Of a stretch of DNA of 16,753 nucleotides, positions 6,290 to 14,197 are shown piece by piece (positions within the stretch are counted from its first letter, which is position 1; the number at the start of each line of letters is the position of its first letter). Both the position numbers and the translations under genes were made by a program. The notes under the pieces are model-generated. The model did not search any database, was not told the DNA's origin, and saw only the letters and a program-made list of their open reading frames with translations. This DNA comes from Kiritimatiellales bacterium (GTDB lineage: Bacteria; Verrucomicrobiota; Kiritimatiellia; Kiritimatiellales; Pontiellaceae), in contig JAIPIO010000043.1 in the NCBI GenBank assembly GCA_021734595.1, forward strand, positions 1-16,753. Reading direction: 5' to 3'.

Positions 6290-6518
6290 ACAACCCTCCA
6301 ATCAAAAGAGCCATTTTACAGGACATAATTTGACATTCCAGACAAAGAAAAGTTTTGTTGGCGTTTTTTTTGCCAAAGACATGCCGAACCGTGCTTGAAT
6401 TTCATGGCGTTATGCCGGTTTTGTTCCAGATGTCTATACGTGAGGAACAACAGCCATCCCCGATTAATCTGTTTCGGAAGCGTTCTGCAAAAACCAAAAA
6501 GATGGGAAATCCGGCGGG
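6290..6518. other. 229-bp intergenic region upstream of the sulfatase
   Basis: No gene seen. It holds an inverted repeat TTGTTCC (6421-6427) / GGAACAA (6444-6450). It also has a short stem TTGGC/GCCAA around a T-run near 6359-6377. A degenerate copy of the 15-bp palindrome is at 6336-6350 (TTCCAGACA intact, right half decayed). The sulfatase promoter should be here, but no convincing -35/-10 pair was found. Confidence 0.4.
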
Positions 6519-7874
6519 TTAGAACACCAGCGTTGTCTGCAGGTAGAGCCAATCTGCGTCGTTGTCGGCCCCGGTGTTGGAGATGAAGTCGCCGGAAAAG
6601 AAGTGGGCATAGCCGCCTTCGAGCTTCGCGTGTTTTGACAGGGTATAGTGGCCGGTCAGGTCGATTTCCTGTCCCATTTCAGTGCCGGACGCGCCGGTTT
6701 TGTCGCGCCGCATGGCCGCGCCTGTGCAGCCGTACCAGGCATCGCTGGGCTCGGCCAGCCAGAAGGCGTGGTACGCCAGCTCCAGATCAAGTCTGCCGGT
6801 CGGTTTAAGGGTGAAGTCGATCTCGTAGTCGTGGAGATTCTTCCAGGAAAACAGATTCATTTTCCCGTAATACTTGGCGGCCGCGCCGAACATGGGATCA
6901 AAGGTTTCGTGGACACCGTCATTCGGGTCGCTGTCGCCGGAGGCATAGGTGTAGCCTAGGGCCATGCCCGGATGGCAGGCGGCATCGAAGGTATGCCCGA
7001 GCGAGGCGGTTGCGCCAAAGGCCTGAATCCGATCGGCACCCCAGTCGCCAAACTGGCCCGCGATTGTTCCCTGAAGATCCAGCCAATTAAAAGCCGACCC
7101 CTTGATCCTTGTTCCGATGGTGTTCAGCGCCAGCTGCCCCAATCCATCTTCACCTTTAAGGATATCGTCCTGGGAATTATATTTAAGCAGATAGAACAAA
7201 TCCCAAGCACAGGGCAGGTTTTTGATGGTGGCATAGACGCCGCCCGCATGAAAATCGTAGTGTTCCCGATCAAACCGGTCCGGATCGGCGATTACCCTTT
7301 GGGCATAGATGGTATCGATGGAAACCACCGCGGAATCCCAGCCCAGCTTGGCGGCATCCCAGGTGTATTTGCCGCTGTTGCTCCAGTTGCCGGGGCCCCA
7401 GACCCGGCCATCGCCATAGACGATGATTTGCCGCCCGGCCTTTATGCCAACGGGTGTACCGGCCAAGTGCTTCAGCTCCAAATAGGCCTCGCGCACATCC
7501 AGCGGGTTCTGATAGGGGCAAGCGGGGAAGAAATCGTCGTCGGTAAACTCGCCCGACCAGAAATGGGCATCTTGCAGACGCAGGAACAGTCTGGCCTCTT
7601 TGGTGAACCGGTAGTTGAAATCCAGCCACAGCCGCTCCAGCAAGAGGTCGTCGCGGGATTCCGCGCCATACTGCTTGGCGTTGAAGTTTTCCTGATGCTC
7701 GTACCGCAACCGCAAGGCCGCAGCGATATCCAGCTTCTCGGCAGGCGACTTGATGGCGTGGTATATCTCGTCCCAGCCCGATGCGGTGCCGTCGTTTGCC
7801 CTTAAAAAGGGTGTGGCGAATAGAACAGTCAGAATAACTATGCTTTTTACGCGTATCAATATGCGACGATCCAT
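6519..7874 (-). CDS. Outer-membrane beta-barrel protein, alginate-export (AlgE)-like
   Basis: A 451-residue outer-membrane protein. An N-terminal signal peptide ends near residue 26 (VILTVLFATPFLRA). The mature protein is made of alternating aromatic and polar strands (RLRYEHQENFN, RLWLDFNYRF, RLFLRLQDAHFW, AYLELKHLAG) and ends in phenylalanine (YLQTTLVF), as barrel proteins require. The features IKAGRQIIVYGDGRVWGPGNW and WDAAKLGW are typical of alginate-export family porins. Family members move polyanionic sugars or other anionic compounds; here the substrate is unknown. The gene starts 30 bp after the propeller gene, so it is probably in the same operon. The start ATG at 7874 has only a distant GGAAAGAG site, which is a small uncertainty. 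Confidence 0.7.
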   Translation of the reverse strand: MDRRILIRVKSIVILTVLFATPFLRANDGTASGWDEIYHAIKSPAEKLDIAAALRLRYEHQENFNAKQYGAESRDDLLLERLWLDFNYRFTKEARLFLRLQDAHFWSGEFTDDDFFPACPYQNPLDVREAYLELKHLAGTPVGIKAGRQIIVYGDGRVWGPGNWSNSGKYTWDAAKLGWDSAVVSIDTIYAQRVIADPDRFDREHYDFHAGGVYATIKNLPCAWDLFYLLKYNSQDDILKGEDGLGQLALNTIGTRIKGSAFNWLDLQGTIAGQFGDWGADRIQAFGATASLGHTFDAACHPGMALGYTYASGDSDPNDGVHETFDPMFGAAAKYYGKMNLFSWKNLHDYEIDFTLKPTGRLDLELAYHAFWLAEPSDAWYGCTGAAMRRDKTGASGTEMGQEIDLTGHYTLSKHAKLEGGYAHFFSGDFISNTGADNDADWLYLQTTLVF

Positions 7875-7904
7875 AGGGGGAGGCTCTTTCCTTCTTTTCT
7901 AATT

Positions 7905-9107
7905 TCAACCCCTATTATCGACTTCCAGCGCGTAGAGAACGCCGTCGTGGCCGTTGAGGAAGGCCATGTCGCCGGATACGATCAGCCCATTGCAGGAGTC
8001 GGCCAGCTGCTTGGTCCAGAGGGGGTGACCGGTTTTAACATCGAGCGCCCGGATTTTCTGCGAGCCGCGGCCCTCCACCACATAGACCCGTCCATCGGCG
8101 GCGGTCGGCGGCGCGCAACCATAGGCAGGGGCGGTCCAGAGCGGGTTCCCAGAAGTGCCGTCGAAGACTTCGAGCTTGTCGGTCTTGACGTAGATGTTGC
8201 CTTTGACACTGAGCGACTGGAGGGTTCCGTGTATTTCGCGGTTCCATTTGGTTTCACCGCTTGAACTATCGATCCGCGCTAGGGTGGCCTTGCCGAAGAA
8301 TCCGCGCTGTGCCACGTAAACCCCGTTTTTGTCGCACTCGACCAGCGGGTCGAACAGGCGGATGCCCCTGGTTTGGAACTTGTGTTCCCACTTCGGTTCG
8401 CCGGTTTTGCGGTCGAAGGCCAAAAGGCGTCCCTTGGTGACGGCGTAGAGGCTGTTGCGGTTGCCGACCGGGGCGGAAAGTTTGCCCGCGCCGGTTTTCC
8501 GCTCCCACGCCAGCTGGCCCGAACCAGTGTTCACCGCATGGATTCTGCCTGCTTCTGTCCAGCAGACGGTGTTTCCAATGACGGCCAGGTTTCTTTCCAA
8601 CGACTTGAAAATAGTATCCGTTTCATACCGCCAAAGCTCCGCGCCGGTTTTGGCATCCATCGCCACAAGGGCTTCGCCGGACCAGGCAAACACGCGCTTC
8701 TTGTCCGCGCCGATCGAATTCGACGTGACCGGAAAAGAACTTTTCCACAGCATCCCGCCCGAGGCTTTGTCGAGCACCGCCACATGAAGATCGGCCTCAT
8801 CGGCCTTCAGTGTAATTACACGCCGGTTGCGTACAATGGGTTTATGTAGCCGGTTGGTGCTGATTCCGGCCACTTTCCAGGGATTGGAACGTTCGCTGCC
8901 GGTCAGCGCGCTGATTCCGTAAAACAGCCCCAGAAGAACAGCAACCGAAGCGGCCGCACGCAACGCAACTCGCCGGAACCGGATTATCCCAATGGTTCCG
9001 CGTTCGGCCTGAATCACACGTTCCAATGTCTGGAAAACACCGTCCGGGACGCATTCCGAGCGGATTTCCGCGCAAAACTCGTCCAGTATCTGTTTTTCTG
9101 TTTTCAT
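7905..9107 (-). CDS. Membrane-anchored PQQ-like beta-propeller protein, possible anti-sigma partner
   Basis: A 400-residue protein in three parts. Residues 1-46 are a short polar, cytoplasm-type segment. About 47-68 is one transmembrane helix (VALRAAASVAVLLGLFYG). About 85-400 is an outer domain of repeated PQQ-type blades. The blade signature (A-x-D-x-x-[TS]-G-x-x-x-W) recurs: MDAKTGAELWRY, VNTGSGQLAWER, FDRKTGEPKWEH, IDSSSGETKWNR, FDGTSGNPLWTA, LDVKTGHPLWTK. PQQ-like repeats often serve as protein-binding propellers without cofactor, as in BamB. The gene follows the sigma-factor gene, and the cytoplasmic tail plus helix plus sensor domain is an anti-sigma layout. The classic zinc anti-sigma motif (HxxxCxxC) is absent. 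Two 15-bp palindromes lie within its first quarter. Structure is confident; role is inferred. Confidence 0.8.
   Translation of the reverse strand: MKTEKQILDEFCAEIRSECVPDGVFQTLERVIQAERGTIGIIRFRRVALRAAASVAVLLGLFYGISALTGSERSNPWKVAGISTNRLHKPIVRNRRVITLKADEADLHVAVLDKASGGMLWKSSFPVTSNSIGADKKRVFAWSGEALVAMDAKTGAELWRYETDTIFKSLERNLAVIGNTVCWTEAGRIHAVNTGSGQLAWERKTGAGKLSAPVGNRNSLYAVTKGRLLAFDRKTGEPKWEHKFQTRGIRLFDPLVECDKNGVYVAQRGFFGKATLARIDSSSGETKWNREIHGTLQSLSVKGNIYVKTDKLEVFDGTSGNPLWTAPAYGCAPPTAADGRVYVVEGRGSQKIRALDVKTGHPLWTKQLADSCNGLIVSGDMAFLNGHDGVLYALEVDNRG
8875..8889. repeat. 15-bp palindrome inside the propeller gene
   Basis: TTCCAGGGATTGGAA, an exact TTCCA-N5-TGGAA match. It is read on the minus strand through Ser-Asn-Pro-Trp-Lys, just after the transmembrane helix. 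The reading frame differs from the copy at 9021. Confidence 0.4.
9021..9035. repeat. 15-bp palindrome inside the propeller gene, near its start
   Basis: TTCCAATGTCTGGAA, the exact complement of the copies at 1675 and 10896. It is translated on the minus strand as Phe-Gln-Thr-Leu-Glu in the cytoplasmic segment. Confidence 0.4.
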
Positions 9108-9151
9108 TCCAATGTTCCTACGCCGCCGGACACCGAACGGGGACTTTTTTT

Positions 9152-9246
9152 AACCACGAATTCACACTAGTCATCACTAATTCTAAGAATATGCGAAACG
9201 GGTCTGTTGATTGGAAATTAGTGTTCATTAGTGAAAATCAGTGGTT
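9152..9246. repeat. 95-bp inverted-repeat element overlapping the sigma gene stop
   Basis: The left arm (9152-9182, beginning AACCACGAATTCACACTAG) and the complement of the right arm (9216-9246, beginning AACCACTGATTTTCACTAA) agree at 24 of 31 positions. A 33-bp spacer separates them. It fills most of the gap between the sigma factor and propeller genes and supplies the last two codons and stop of the sigma gene. In RNA it would form a long imperfect hairpin between the two genes. Confidence 0.6.
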
Positions 9247-9774
9247 CTCATAGAGTTTTTTTAGTTTGGCGAGGGCGCGCTGGGCCCGTTTTTTGGCGGC
9301 TTCTTCGGAAATACCGTAGTAGTCGCCGATTTCAGCGAGCGGCATTCCCTGATAGTTGCGCAGGACGAGGATTTCCTTGTCGGCGTCGGGAAGCTTGCCG
9401 AGCAGCTCGCGGATGTGTTTTTTGTGTCCGGTTGGTTCGTGCCGGGGCATCACCTCGGCATAGTCTTCCAGTTTTTGGCGGTGGCGAAATTCCTTCCGCT
9501 GGAAATCGGTGCAGATGTTGCGGAGAATGGTATAGAACCACGGCGCGAACGGGCGTTCCCGGTTGTATCTTTCGCGATTCCTGACAATGCGGATAAGCGT
9601 CTCCTGCACGGCATCCTTCGCCAGATCGTCGCGGCCGAGCTTACCGCGGGCAATGGCAAGGGCAGGGGGCCAGTAGCGCATCGTCAGCTCCCGGAATGCG
9701 GCGTCATCGAGCGTGGCGCAAAAACGCGCCATCAGCATCTCGTCCGGTATTTCGGTTTTTCCAGGTTCCGACAT
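9238..9774 (-). CDS. RNA polymerase sigma factor, ECF type (sigma-70 family)
   Basis: A 178-residue sigma factor with only regions 2 and 4, the ECF layout. Region 2 (about 27-96) includes KDAVQETLIRIVRNRERYN and FAPWFYTILRNICTDFQRK. Region 4 (about 118-174) includes LGKLPDADKEILVLRNYQGM and the helix-turn-helix around LAEIGDYYGISEEAAKKRAQR. It would direct RNA polymerase to a small set of promoters. It begins 11 bases after the acetylesterase stop, so the two are probably co-transcribed. I use the ATG at 9774; a GTG overlapping that gene's TAG (TAGTG) would add four residues and could be coupled. Neither has a strong ribosome binding site. The propeller protein encoded next is the obvious candidate regulator. 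The last codons come from a repeat element. Confidence 0.85.
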   Translation of the reverse strand: MSEPGKTEIPDEMLMARFCATLDDAAFRELTMRYWPPALAIARGKLGRDDLAKDAVQETLIRIVRNRERYNRERPFAPWFYTILRNICTDFQRKEFRHRQKLEDYAEVMPRHEPTGHKKHIRELLGKLPDADKEILVLRNYQGMPLAEIGDYYGISEEAAKKRAQRALAKLKKLYENH

Positions 9775-9785
9775 AACAGGAAACA

Positions 9786-10841
9786 CTAATCTTGTTTTCC
9801 CATCATTTCCAGCATCGCTTTCCCGAATGCGCAGCCTTTTAGGTAGTAGGTCTTCCCGGAGCCGAGGTAGTGGTAGGGGCGGTCGTTCCCGACCTTTATC
9901 CATTGCGCCTTCTGCTCAGCGGTTCCTTTCCAGTAGTTCTTTTCGTAAAGCTCGTGCGCCTTGGTGTCGTAGAACTTGGCGGTCGGCACAAAGGCGACGT
10001 TGCCCTGGAATTCCGGCAGCTCGGCGGCTTTGGCCTGCGCTATTTGGAATTCGCCGCAGCCGGGAATCCCGCCCGTGCTCAGTTCGCCGATCACAAAGGG
10101 CGCGTTCGGCGCTCCGAGGTCTTTGCGGATATCCTTGATGAACAGGGCCAGCCATTTGGGATAATCGGCATACCCGTTTTCCCTCTCCCGCCGGTTGACC
10201 TTGTCATTGAAGCCCTGGTGCCAGACGATCCCTTCAATTCCGTATTCCTTGCCGCTCAACTCGGGGAAGGTTGTTCCCAGACTGCCCAGTGCTTTTTTAG
10301 TTTCCGTCACCAGTTGGCGATAGTATTCCCCGTGCCGCGCCTTGATCTCTTCAAGTGTGGTTTCAGGTTTCTTTTTCCGCGCCTTGACCAGCATCTGCTC
10401 CAGCACGGCATGATCAGGAAATCCCGCACTCGGCGGGCGGAAATCCACCGCCAGGCTCTTGCCGTTCCACGCTATCTTGATCAGTACAACCGGCGCATTG
10501 ATTGCATCGCCCACTGTGTGGCCAAAGCCAAACTCGGGACCGATCGAGTTTTCGCCTTTCGTTCCATATCCCGCAGTAAGCCGGCCGTTCTGCGCCCCAT
10601 CTTTTTTTACGGGGTAGGTGATCCATACATCGTCGCGCACCGCCCAGCCGTCGCCGTCTTTCAGTTTCGGGTAGGCTTCCTTGATCAGTGGGTCGTTGCG
10701 GTAGGTATCCAGATGGGCGGCAAGCCCCTTGCCTTCCATATTGGACTGACCGGTCAGGATGAAGACCTGCACCTTCCCGGCCCCGGCGGTTCCGCACAGT
10801 GCGAGCAGACAGGTTAGTGTAGTGATCCGCGTTTTTTTCAT
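9786..10841 (-). CDS. Sialate O-acetylesterase-family (SASA) carbohydrate esterase
   Basis: A 351-residue exported esterase. A signal peptide spans about residues 1-22 (MKKTRITTLTCLLALCGTAGA). The family's first block follows at once, with the nucleophile in FILTGQSNMEG (Ser33). A middle block, GIVWHQGFND, is also diagnostic. The C-terminal block RPYHYLGSGKTYYLKGCAFG contains the likely catalytic histidine. Members remove O-acetyl groups from sialic acids or plant and algal polysaccharides; in environmental bacteria the latter is more common. The ATG at 10841 has a perfect AAGGAG site five bases upstream. A longer reading frame runs back through the palindromes to 10922, but that extension is repeat sequence. 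It is the first gene of a minus-strand run continuing into the sigma factor. Confidence 0.85.
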   Translation of the reverse strand: MKKTRITTLTCLLALCGTAGAGKVQVFILTGQSNMEGKGLAAHLDTYRNDPLIKEAYPKLKDGDGWAVRDDVWITYPVKKDGAQNGRLTAGYGTKGENSIGPEFGFGHTVGDAINAPVVLIKIAWNGKSLAVDFRPPSAGFPDHAVLEQMLVKARKKKPETTLEEIKARHGEYYRQLVTETKKALGSLGTTFPELSGKEYGIEGIVWHQGFNDKVNRRERENGYADYPKWLALFIKDIRKDLGAPNAPFVIGELSTGGIPGCGEFQIAQAKAAELPEFQGNVAFVPTAKFYDTKAHELYEKNYWKGTAEQKAQWIKVGNDRPYHYLGSGKTYYLKGCAFGKAMLEMMGKQD

Positions 10842-10864
10842 ATTGGCTCCTTGGCTTAGATTGG

Positions 10865-10931
10865 TTCCAGCCATTGGAAACTTCCACCACAAAAGTTCCA
10901 GACATTGGAAGATTTTTCTCAATGGTTGGAA
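10865..10931. promoter_or_regulatory. Array of 15-bp palindromes between the acetylesterase and TonB receptor genes
   Basis: Two exact copies, TTCCAGCCATTGGAA (10865-10879) and TTCCAGACATTGGAA (10896-10910), start 31 bp apart. A third, decayed copy at 10917-10931 keeps the right half TTGGAA and starts 21 bp after the second. The spacings are close to whole helical turns (three and two). The array lies between divergent genes and could act on either. Its match to 14878-14913 ties it to the receptor side. Confidence 0.6.
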
Positions 10932-11020
10932 TTTTGCTGTCCCCGGATGCCGAAGTGGTACGTAGTCAGATTAAATACGTAATTTTTACCCCGCAATATA
11001 CTGGATTAAGCTTCAGGAGG
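10932..11020 (+). promoter_or_regulatory. Promoter region of the first TonB receptor gene, shared with the second
   Basis: Directly after the palindrome array come TTTTGC, TGTCCCCG (10938-10945) and, 24 bases later, ATTAAATACG (10970-10979). All of these have counterparts at the same spacing before the second receptor gene. TACGTA (10959-10964) and TACGTA (10976-10981) form an inverted repeat. A TATACT at 10997-11002 could be the -10 box, with no standard -35. This would fit activator or alternative sigma control. AGGAGG (11015-11020) is the ribosome binding site. Confidence 0.5.
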
Positions 11021-11024
11021 ATAA

Positions 11025-13025
11025 ATGAAGGGAAGGATTTTCGCCGTTGTATCTGTTTTTATGGTCGGAAGTACGCTGTTTGCGGCGGAACAGGCCGCGT
11101 TGGGATCAAAAGAAATTGTTTCTGCCGCACCAGCTGTTATCGCCACCAATTCCAGCACGAAGGAGATTTTAATTTCGGCCTCGGCGATCAAGAACAATGC
11201 GCTTTCGCGGCCAACCAGCGAGCCGGTTGGTTTAAGGATCGCCTCTTCCGAAGTGACCGCCGAGGATATTTTCCGGCAGAATCCAGCCACACTGACGGAT
11301 GCACTGAACTACAGCCCGGGGGCGTGGACGGAAACCCGGGGCCGGAAGGTGAAACAATTCACATCGTTCCGCGGACAAACCTATCCGTACCCGGATTATG
11401 CCATCGACGGCATGTGGTTCCGCGAATTCCATGAGCTGCCGTATCTTTTCCCGGCCCCGGATATCGAGCGGGTCGAGGTGATTCGTTCCAGCGCGGCACT
11501 GATGACCGGGCTTTCCGGCCTGTCGGGAGTGATTAACGTTGTTCCTAAACTCGATACCGAGCGGACCACACGTACGCTGGCGGAATACGGTACGGACAAC
11601 AGCCAGCGCTACCATGTTTCGCACACCGAACCGATTCCGGATGGCAGCATCCAGGTTTCGGTCGGCCACCAGTCGACCGACGGTGAAGACGACATGAATG
11701 CCGCCGAGCGGATGAACACCGGAAGCCTCCGCCTGCACTGGGAACCGGGCGAGGTGGTGGAATGGGATACGTTCCTGTTTTTCCTGCAGGGTGCCCGCGA
11801 ATTTAAGATCGCGGATGATCCGGCGAATACTTCCACCAAAAATAAGGTTGAAGAATACGATCCGATCCAATCTGTTTTGTTTGGTACCCGGCTGCGCATC
11901 CACGAATCCGATTTTGCCACCACCGAGCTTTCGCTCTGGGGCGCGAACCGCGAAGAGCAGTATGTAAACAAAGTGAGCGGGGCGAAGCATGACGACGATG
12001 ATTACGAGTACGGCATACAGTTGCTGCAGGCCGTTTCTCCGATCGAAAACAACATCCTGCGCTTTGGGGGGTTGTACCATCATTGGGTGGCGCCCGACGG
12101 CAAGCGCTACTATGCGGGAAAACGCAACGACATCGAAACCCTCTCCGTCGTGGTGGTGGACGAGCATGATTTCGGGAAACTGAAGATGGATGCGGGCTAC
12201 CGATACAGCCGCGAGTATATCAACGACTATGCCGCATACGGTGTTGAGGGCAGCGGCAAGGGTCTCGGTACAGCTACCCCGATAGAGAATGAATGGGCCT
12301 CGCCGCTCCATCGCGTTAATCTGGGTGGCTCCTATGCCCTGCACCCGGCGGTGGCGTTGTATGCCAACTATTCCTACGGTCAACTGGACGCCCCTTCGGG
12401 CGCAATAACCGCTTCAGGCGCATCGCTCGGCGGAGAGGACCGACACATGGCCGATGCGGGTCTTGAATTCAATGCGAACGAGTTCGGCACCATCAAGACC
12501 GGCGTTTTCGGGATCTATCAGGACAATGGAATCCACATTACCGCCAACACCTACGTCAATGCCATCGGCGAAGAGGCACCCTACTATGAAAACCGCGACG
12601 GCCGCCAGTACGGCTTCGAGGCGGAATGGCGCTCACCTTGGTATCTACAGCGGCTTTCCCTGTTCGCTTCCGCCCAGCTGATGCACGCGGAGGCAAAGGA
12701 CGCCCAGGGCGACTATCAGGAGGACAAGGAAATCCCGGCGCAGGTCTACACGGGTGGTCTCTACCTCCGCGAAGGCCGGTTTGATGCCAGCTTCTTTGGA
12801 AAATATGTCGATGATTATGAAAACGCTAGGTTTTCCAGCACCGGCCCGCAGCCGCTGGGCGATTATTTCGATTTGAACGCGACCGCCGGATATACTTTCG
12901 GGCAGGAGTTCAAAACCAGAGCCTACATCACGTTGAACAATCTGCTCGACGACGACTATTCGACTGTGGTCGGATATTACGACGCTGGTCTTCACGTTAC
13001 GGCTGGCGTGCAATGCGAATTCTAA
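11025..13025 (+). CDS. TonB-dependent outer-membrane receptor
   Basis: A 666-residue receptor for active uptake across the outer membrane, powered by TonB-ExbB-ExbD (not in this window). The signal peptide is residues 1-20 (MKGRIFAVVSVFMVGSTLFA). A TonB-box-like EILISAS lies at 47-53. The plug domain spans about 72-178 and includes LTDALNYSPGAWTETRGRK, FRGQTYPYPDYAIDGMW, IERVEVIRSSAALMTGLSGL and GVINVVPK. The rest is a beta-barrel ending in phenylalanine. Its plug resembles siderophore-receptor types, but the ligand is not readable. The ATG is preceded by AGGAGG at four bases. The permease gene follows 18 bases after the stop, so receptor and ABC transporter are likely one transcript. The expression region shares elements with the second receptor gene. 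Confidence 0.9.
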   Translation: MKGRIFAVVSVFMVGSTLFAAEQAALGSKEIVSAAPAVIATNSSTKEILISASAIKNNALSRPTSEPVGLRIASSEVTAEDIFRQNPATLTDALNYSPGAWTETRGRKVKQFTSFRGQTYPYPDYAIDGMWFREFHELPYLFPAPDIERVEVIRSSAALMTGLSGLSGVINVVPKLDTERTTRTLAEYGTDNSQRYHVSHTEPIPDGSIQVSVGHQSTDGEDDMNAAERMNTGSLRLHWEPGEVVEWDTFLFFLQGAREFKIADDPANTSTKNKVEEYDPIQSVLFGTRLRIHESDFATTELSLWGANREEQYVNKVSGAKHDDDDYEYGIQLLQAVSPIENNILRFGGLYHHWVAPDGKRYYAGKRNDIETLSVVVVDEHDFGKLKMDAGYRYSREYINDYAAYGVEGSGKGLGTATPIENEWASPLHRVNLGGSYALHPAVALYANYSYGQLDAPSGAITASGASLGGEDRHMADAGLEFNANEFGTIKTGVFGIYQDNGIHITANTYVNAIGEEAPYYENRDGRQYGFEAEWRSPWYLQRLSLFASAQLMHAEAKDAQGDYQEDKEIPAQVYTGGLYLREGRFDASFFGKYVDDYENARFSSTGPQPLGDYFDLNATAGYTFGQEFKTRAYITLNNLLDDDYSTVVGYYDAGLHVTAGVQCEF

Positions 13026-13043
13026 TTTGAAAGAACCTACATT

Positions 13044-14192
13044 ATGTTTTGGAAAATCATCGGACGACAGATGGCGCAAAAGTGGAACATGACGCTGTTG
13101 CTGTTCATGGTGATCGCCATTTTGGTGTCGCTGTTTGTATTCATCACCAACACCAACCGCTTTGCGGTCCGCTCCATGCAGCTGATCATGAAAAACATGG
13201 GGCCGAACCAGGTTCTGGTTCCCGCCGGCGAAAATCCGCTGCATGTCTATCTCTGTACGGAAGAGCAGCAGTTGTTTCCCGAGGCGATGCTGGAATCCAT
13301 GGCGTCCGACACGGCGTTGCTCTCGAAATACTATCTGGGCATGCTTCAGCAACGCATTCGGGTCGGGGACGTAGAGGTGGTTCTTTCCGGCATCCGTCCA
13401 GTCAAGCGTCTGGACGAGACCTCGGAAAAACACAGCCTTGTCAAACCGGTTCACGCCGGGCAGGTGCGGCTGGGCAGCGAAGCCGCGGCCCTGCTCAACC
13501 TCGGGACCGATGATACGTTCACGCTGGGTTCCGTCGCCTTCACGGTTGAACGGGTGCTTCCCGTGCGCGGAACATTGGACGACTGCCGGGTCTACCTCCC
13601 TTTGCCCGCCGCACAGGAATTCCTTAAAACCGGCCGGCAAATCAATGTGGTCTACTCCTTTGAATGCCTGCACCTCGGGGGCGCGCTGGAAGACATCCAC
13701 GCCTACCAGCGGGAACGGCTGCAAAAAATGTTTCCCGACTACCGGCAATACAACATCACCAGCATCGCGCAGGGGCGCTACTATGCCCGGCGGATGACGG
13801 AAAAATACCTCTACTACCTCGTCAGCGCCATCACCCTCATCGCCGTGATGGTGATTGCGATCAGCGGTTTTCAGGAAGTCACCGAGCGCAAATATGAAAC
13901 CGGTGTGCTGATCTCGATGGGGGCGGGCTACGGCTATATCAGCAGCCTCTACCTGGTTAAAATCCTGATCATCAGTGTGCTGGCGGCGGCGGCTGGATTC
14001 CTGATCGGCGGCACGCTTTCCGTGAAATTGACTGCACCGTTCCTGATCACCAATACCCGCCACATCACCCTTCTCTGGGGAAACCTGCCCAAAACCGTAA
14101 TAATGAGCGGCGGTGTTGCGGTGCTGGCGCAGCTGCTTCCGATTATTAAACTGCTGCGGCTTGACCCCTGCGCGATTCTGACGGAGGAATAA
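13044..14192 (+). CDS. ABC transporter permease, FtsX/MacB type
   Basis: A 382-residue permease with the MacB/FtsX topology. There is one N-terminal helix (about 17-37), a periplasmic domain of about 215 residues, and three C-terminal helices (about 256-276, 302-324 and 349-371). The cytoplasmic loop after helix two has the family signature ERKYETGVLISMGAG, which contacts the ATPase. The C-terminus, KLLRLDPCAILTEE, resembles the family's usual ending. Such permeases often drive periplasmic transfer or efflux rather than import. The start ATG at 13044 has only a weak GAAAG site, consistent with coupling to the receptor gene 18 bases upstream. Only five bases separate its stop from the ATPase ATG. 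Confidence 0.85.
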   Translation: MFWKIIGRQMAQKWNMTLLLFMVIAILVSLFVFITNTNRFAVRSMQLIMKNMGPNQVLVPAGENPLHVYLCTEEQQLFPEAMLESMASDTALLSKYYLGMLQQRIRVGDVEVVLSGIRPVKRLDETSEKHSLVKPVHAGQVRLGSEAAALLNLGTDDTFTLGSVAFTVERVLPVRGTLDDCRVYLPLPAAQEFLKTGRQINVVYSFECLHLGGALEDIHAYQRERLQKMFPDYRQYNITSIAQGRYYARRMTEKYLYYLVSAITLIAVMVIAISGFQEVTERKYETGVLISMGAGYGYISSLYLVKILIISVLAAAAGFLIGGTLSVKLTAPFLITNTRHITLLWGNLPKTVIMSGGVAVLAQLLPIIKLLRLDPCAILTEE

Positions 14193-14197
14193 CATTC

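Noticed and set aside
6972..7805. Plus-strand open frame (277 codons) opposite the outer-membrane barrel gene
   Set aside because: Shadow frame; Gly/Ile/Pro-rich translation without domain features.
9775..9903. 43-codon N-terminal extension of the sigma factor
   Set aside because: It overlaps the acetylesterase 3' end and lies outside the sigma domain; the ATG at 9774 gives the normal ECF length.
9870..10817. Plus-strand open frame (315 codons) opposite the acetylesterase gene
   Set aside because: Shadow frame; the acetylesterase has a perfect ribosome binding site and family motifs.
10842..10922. 27-codon N-terminal extension of the acetylesterase
   Set aside because: The extension only translates the palindromes (FQCLE, FPMAG), and the internal ATG has AAGGAG and a signal peptide.
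11232..12383. Minus-strand open frame (383 codons) opposite the first TonB receptor
   Set aside because: Shadow of the receptor gene; no motif and no start signal.
12645..14195. Long minus-strand open frame (516 codons) opposite the first receptor and the permease
   Set aside because: Both opposing genes are solid. The antisense translation is rich in His, Arg and Gln, as expected of a shadow frame in GC-rich DNA.
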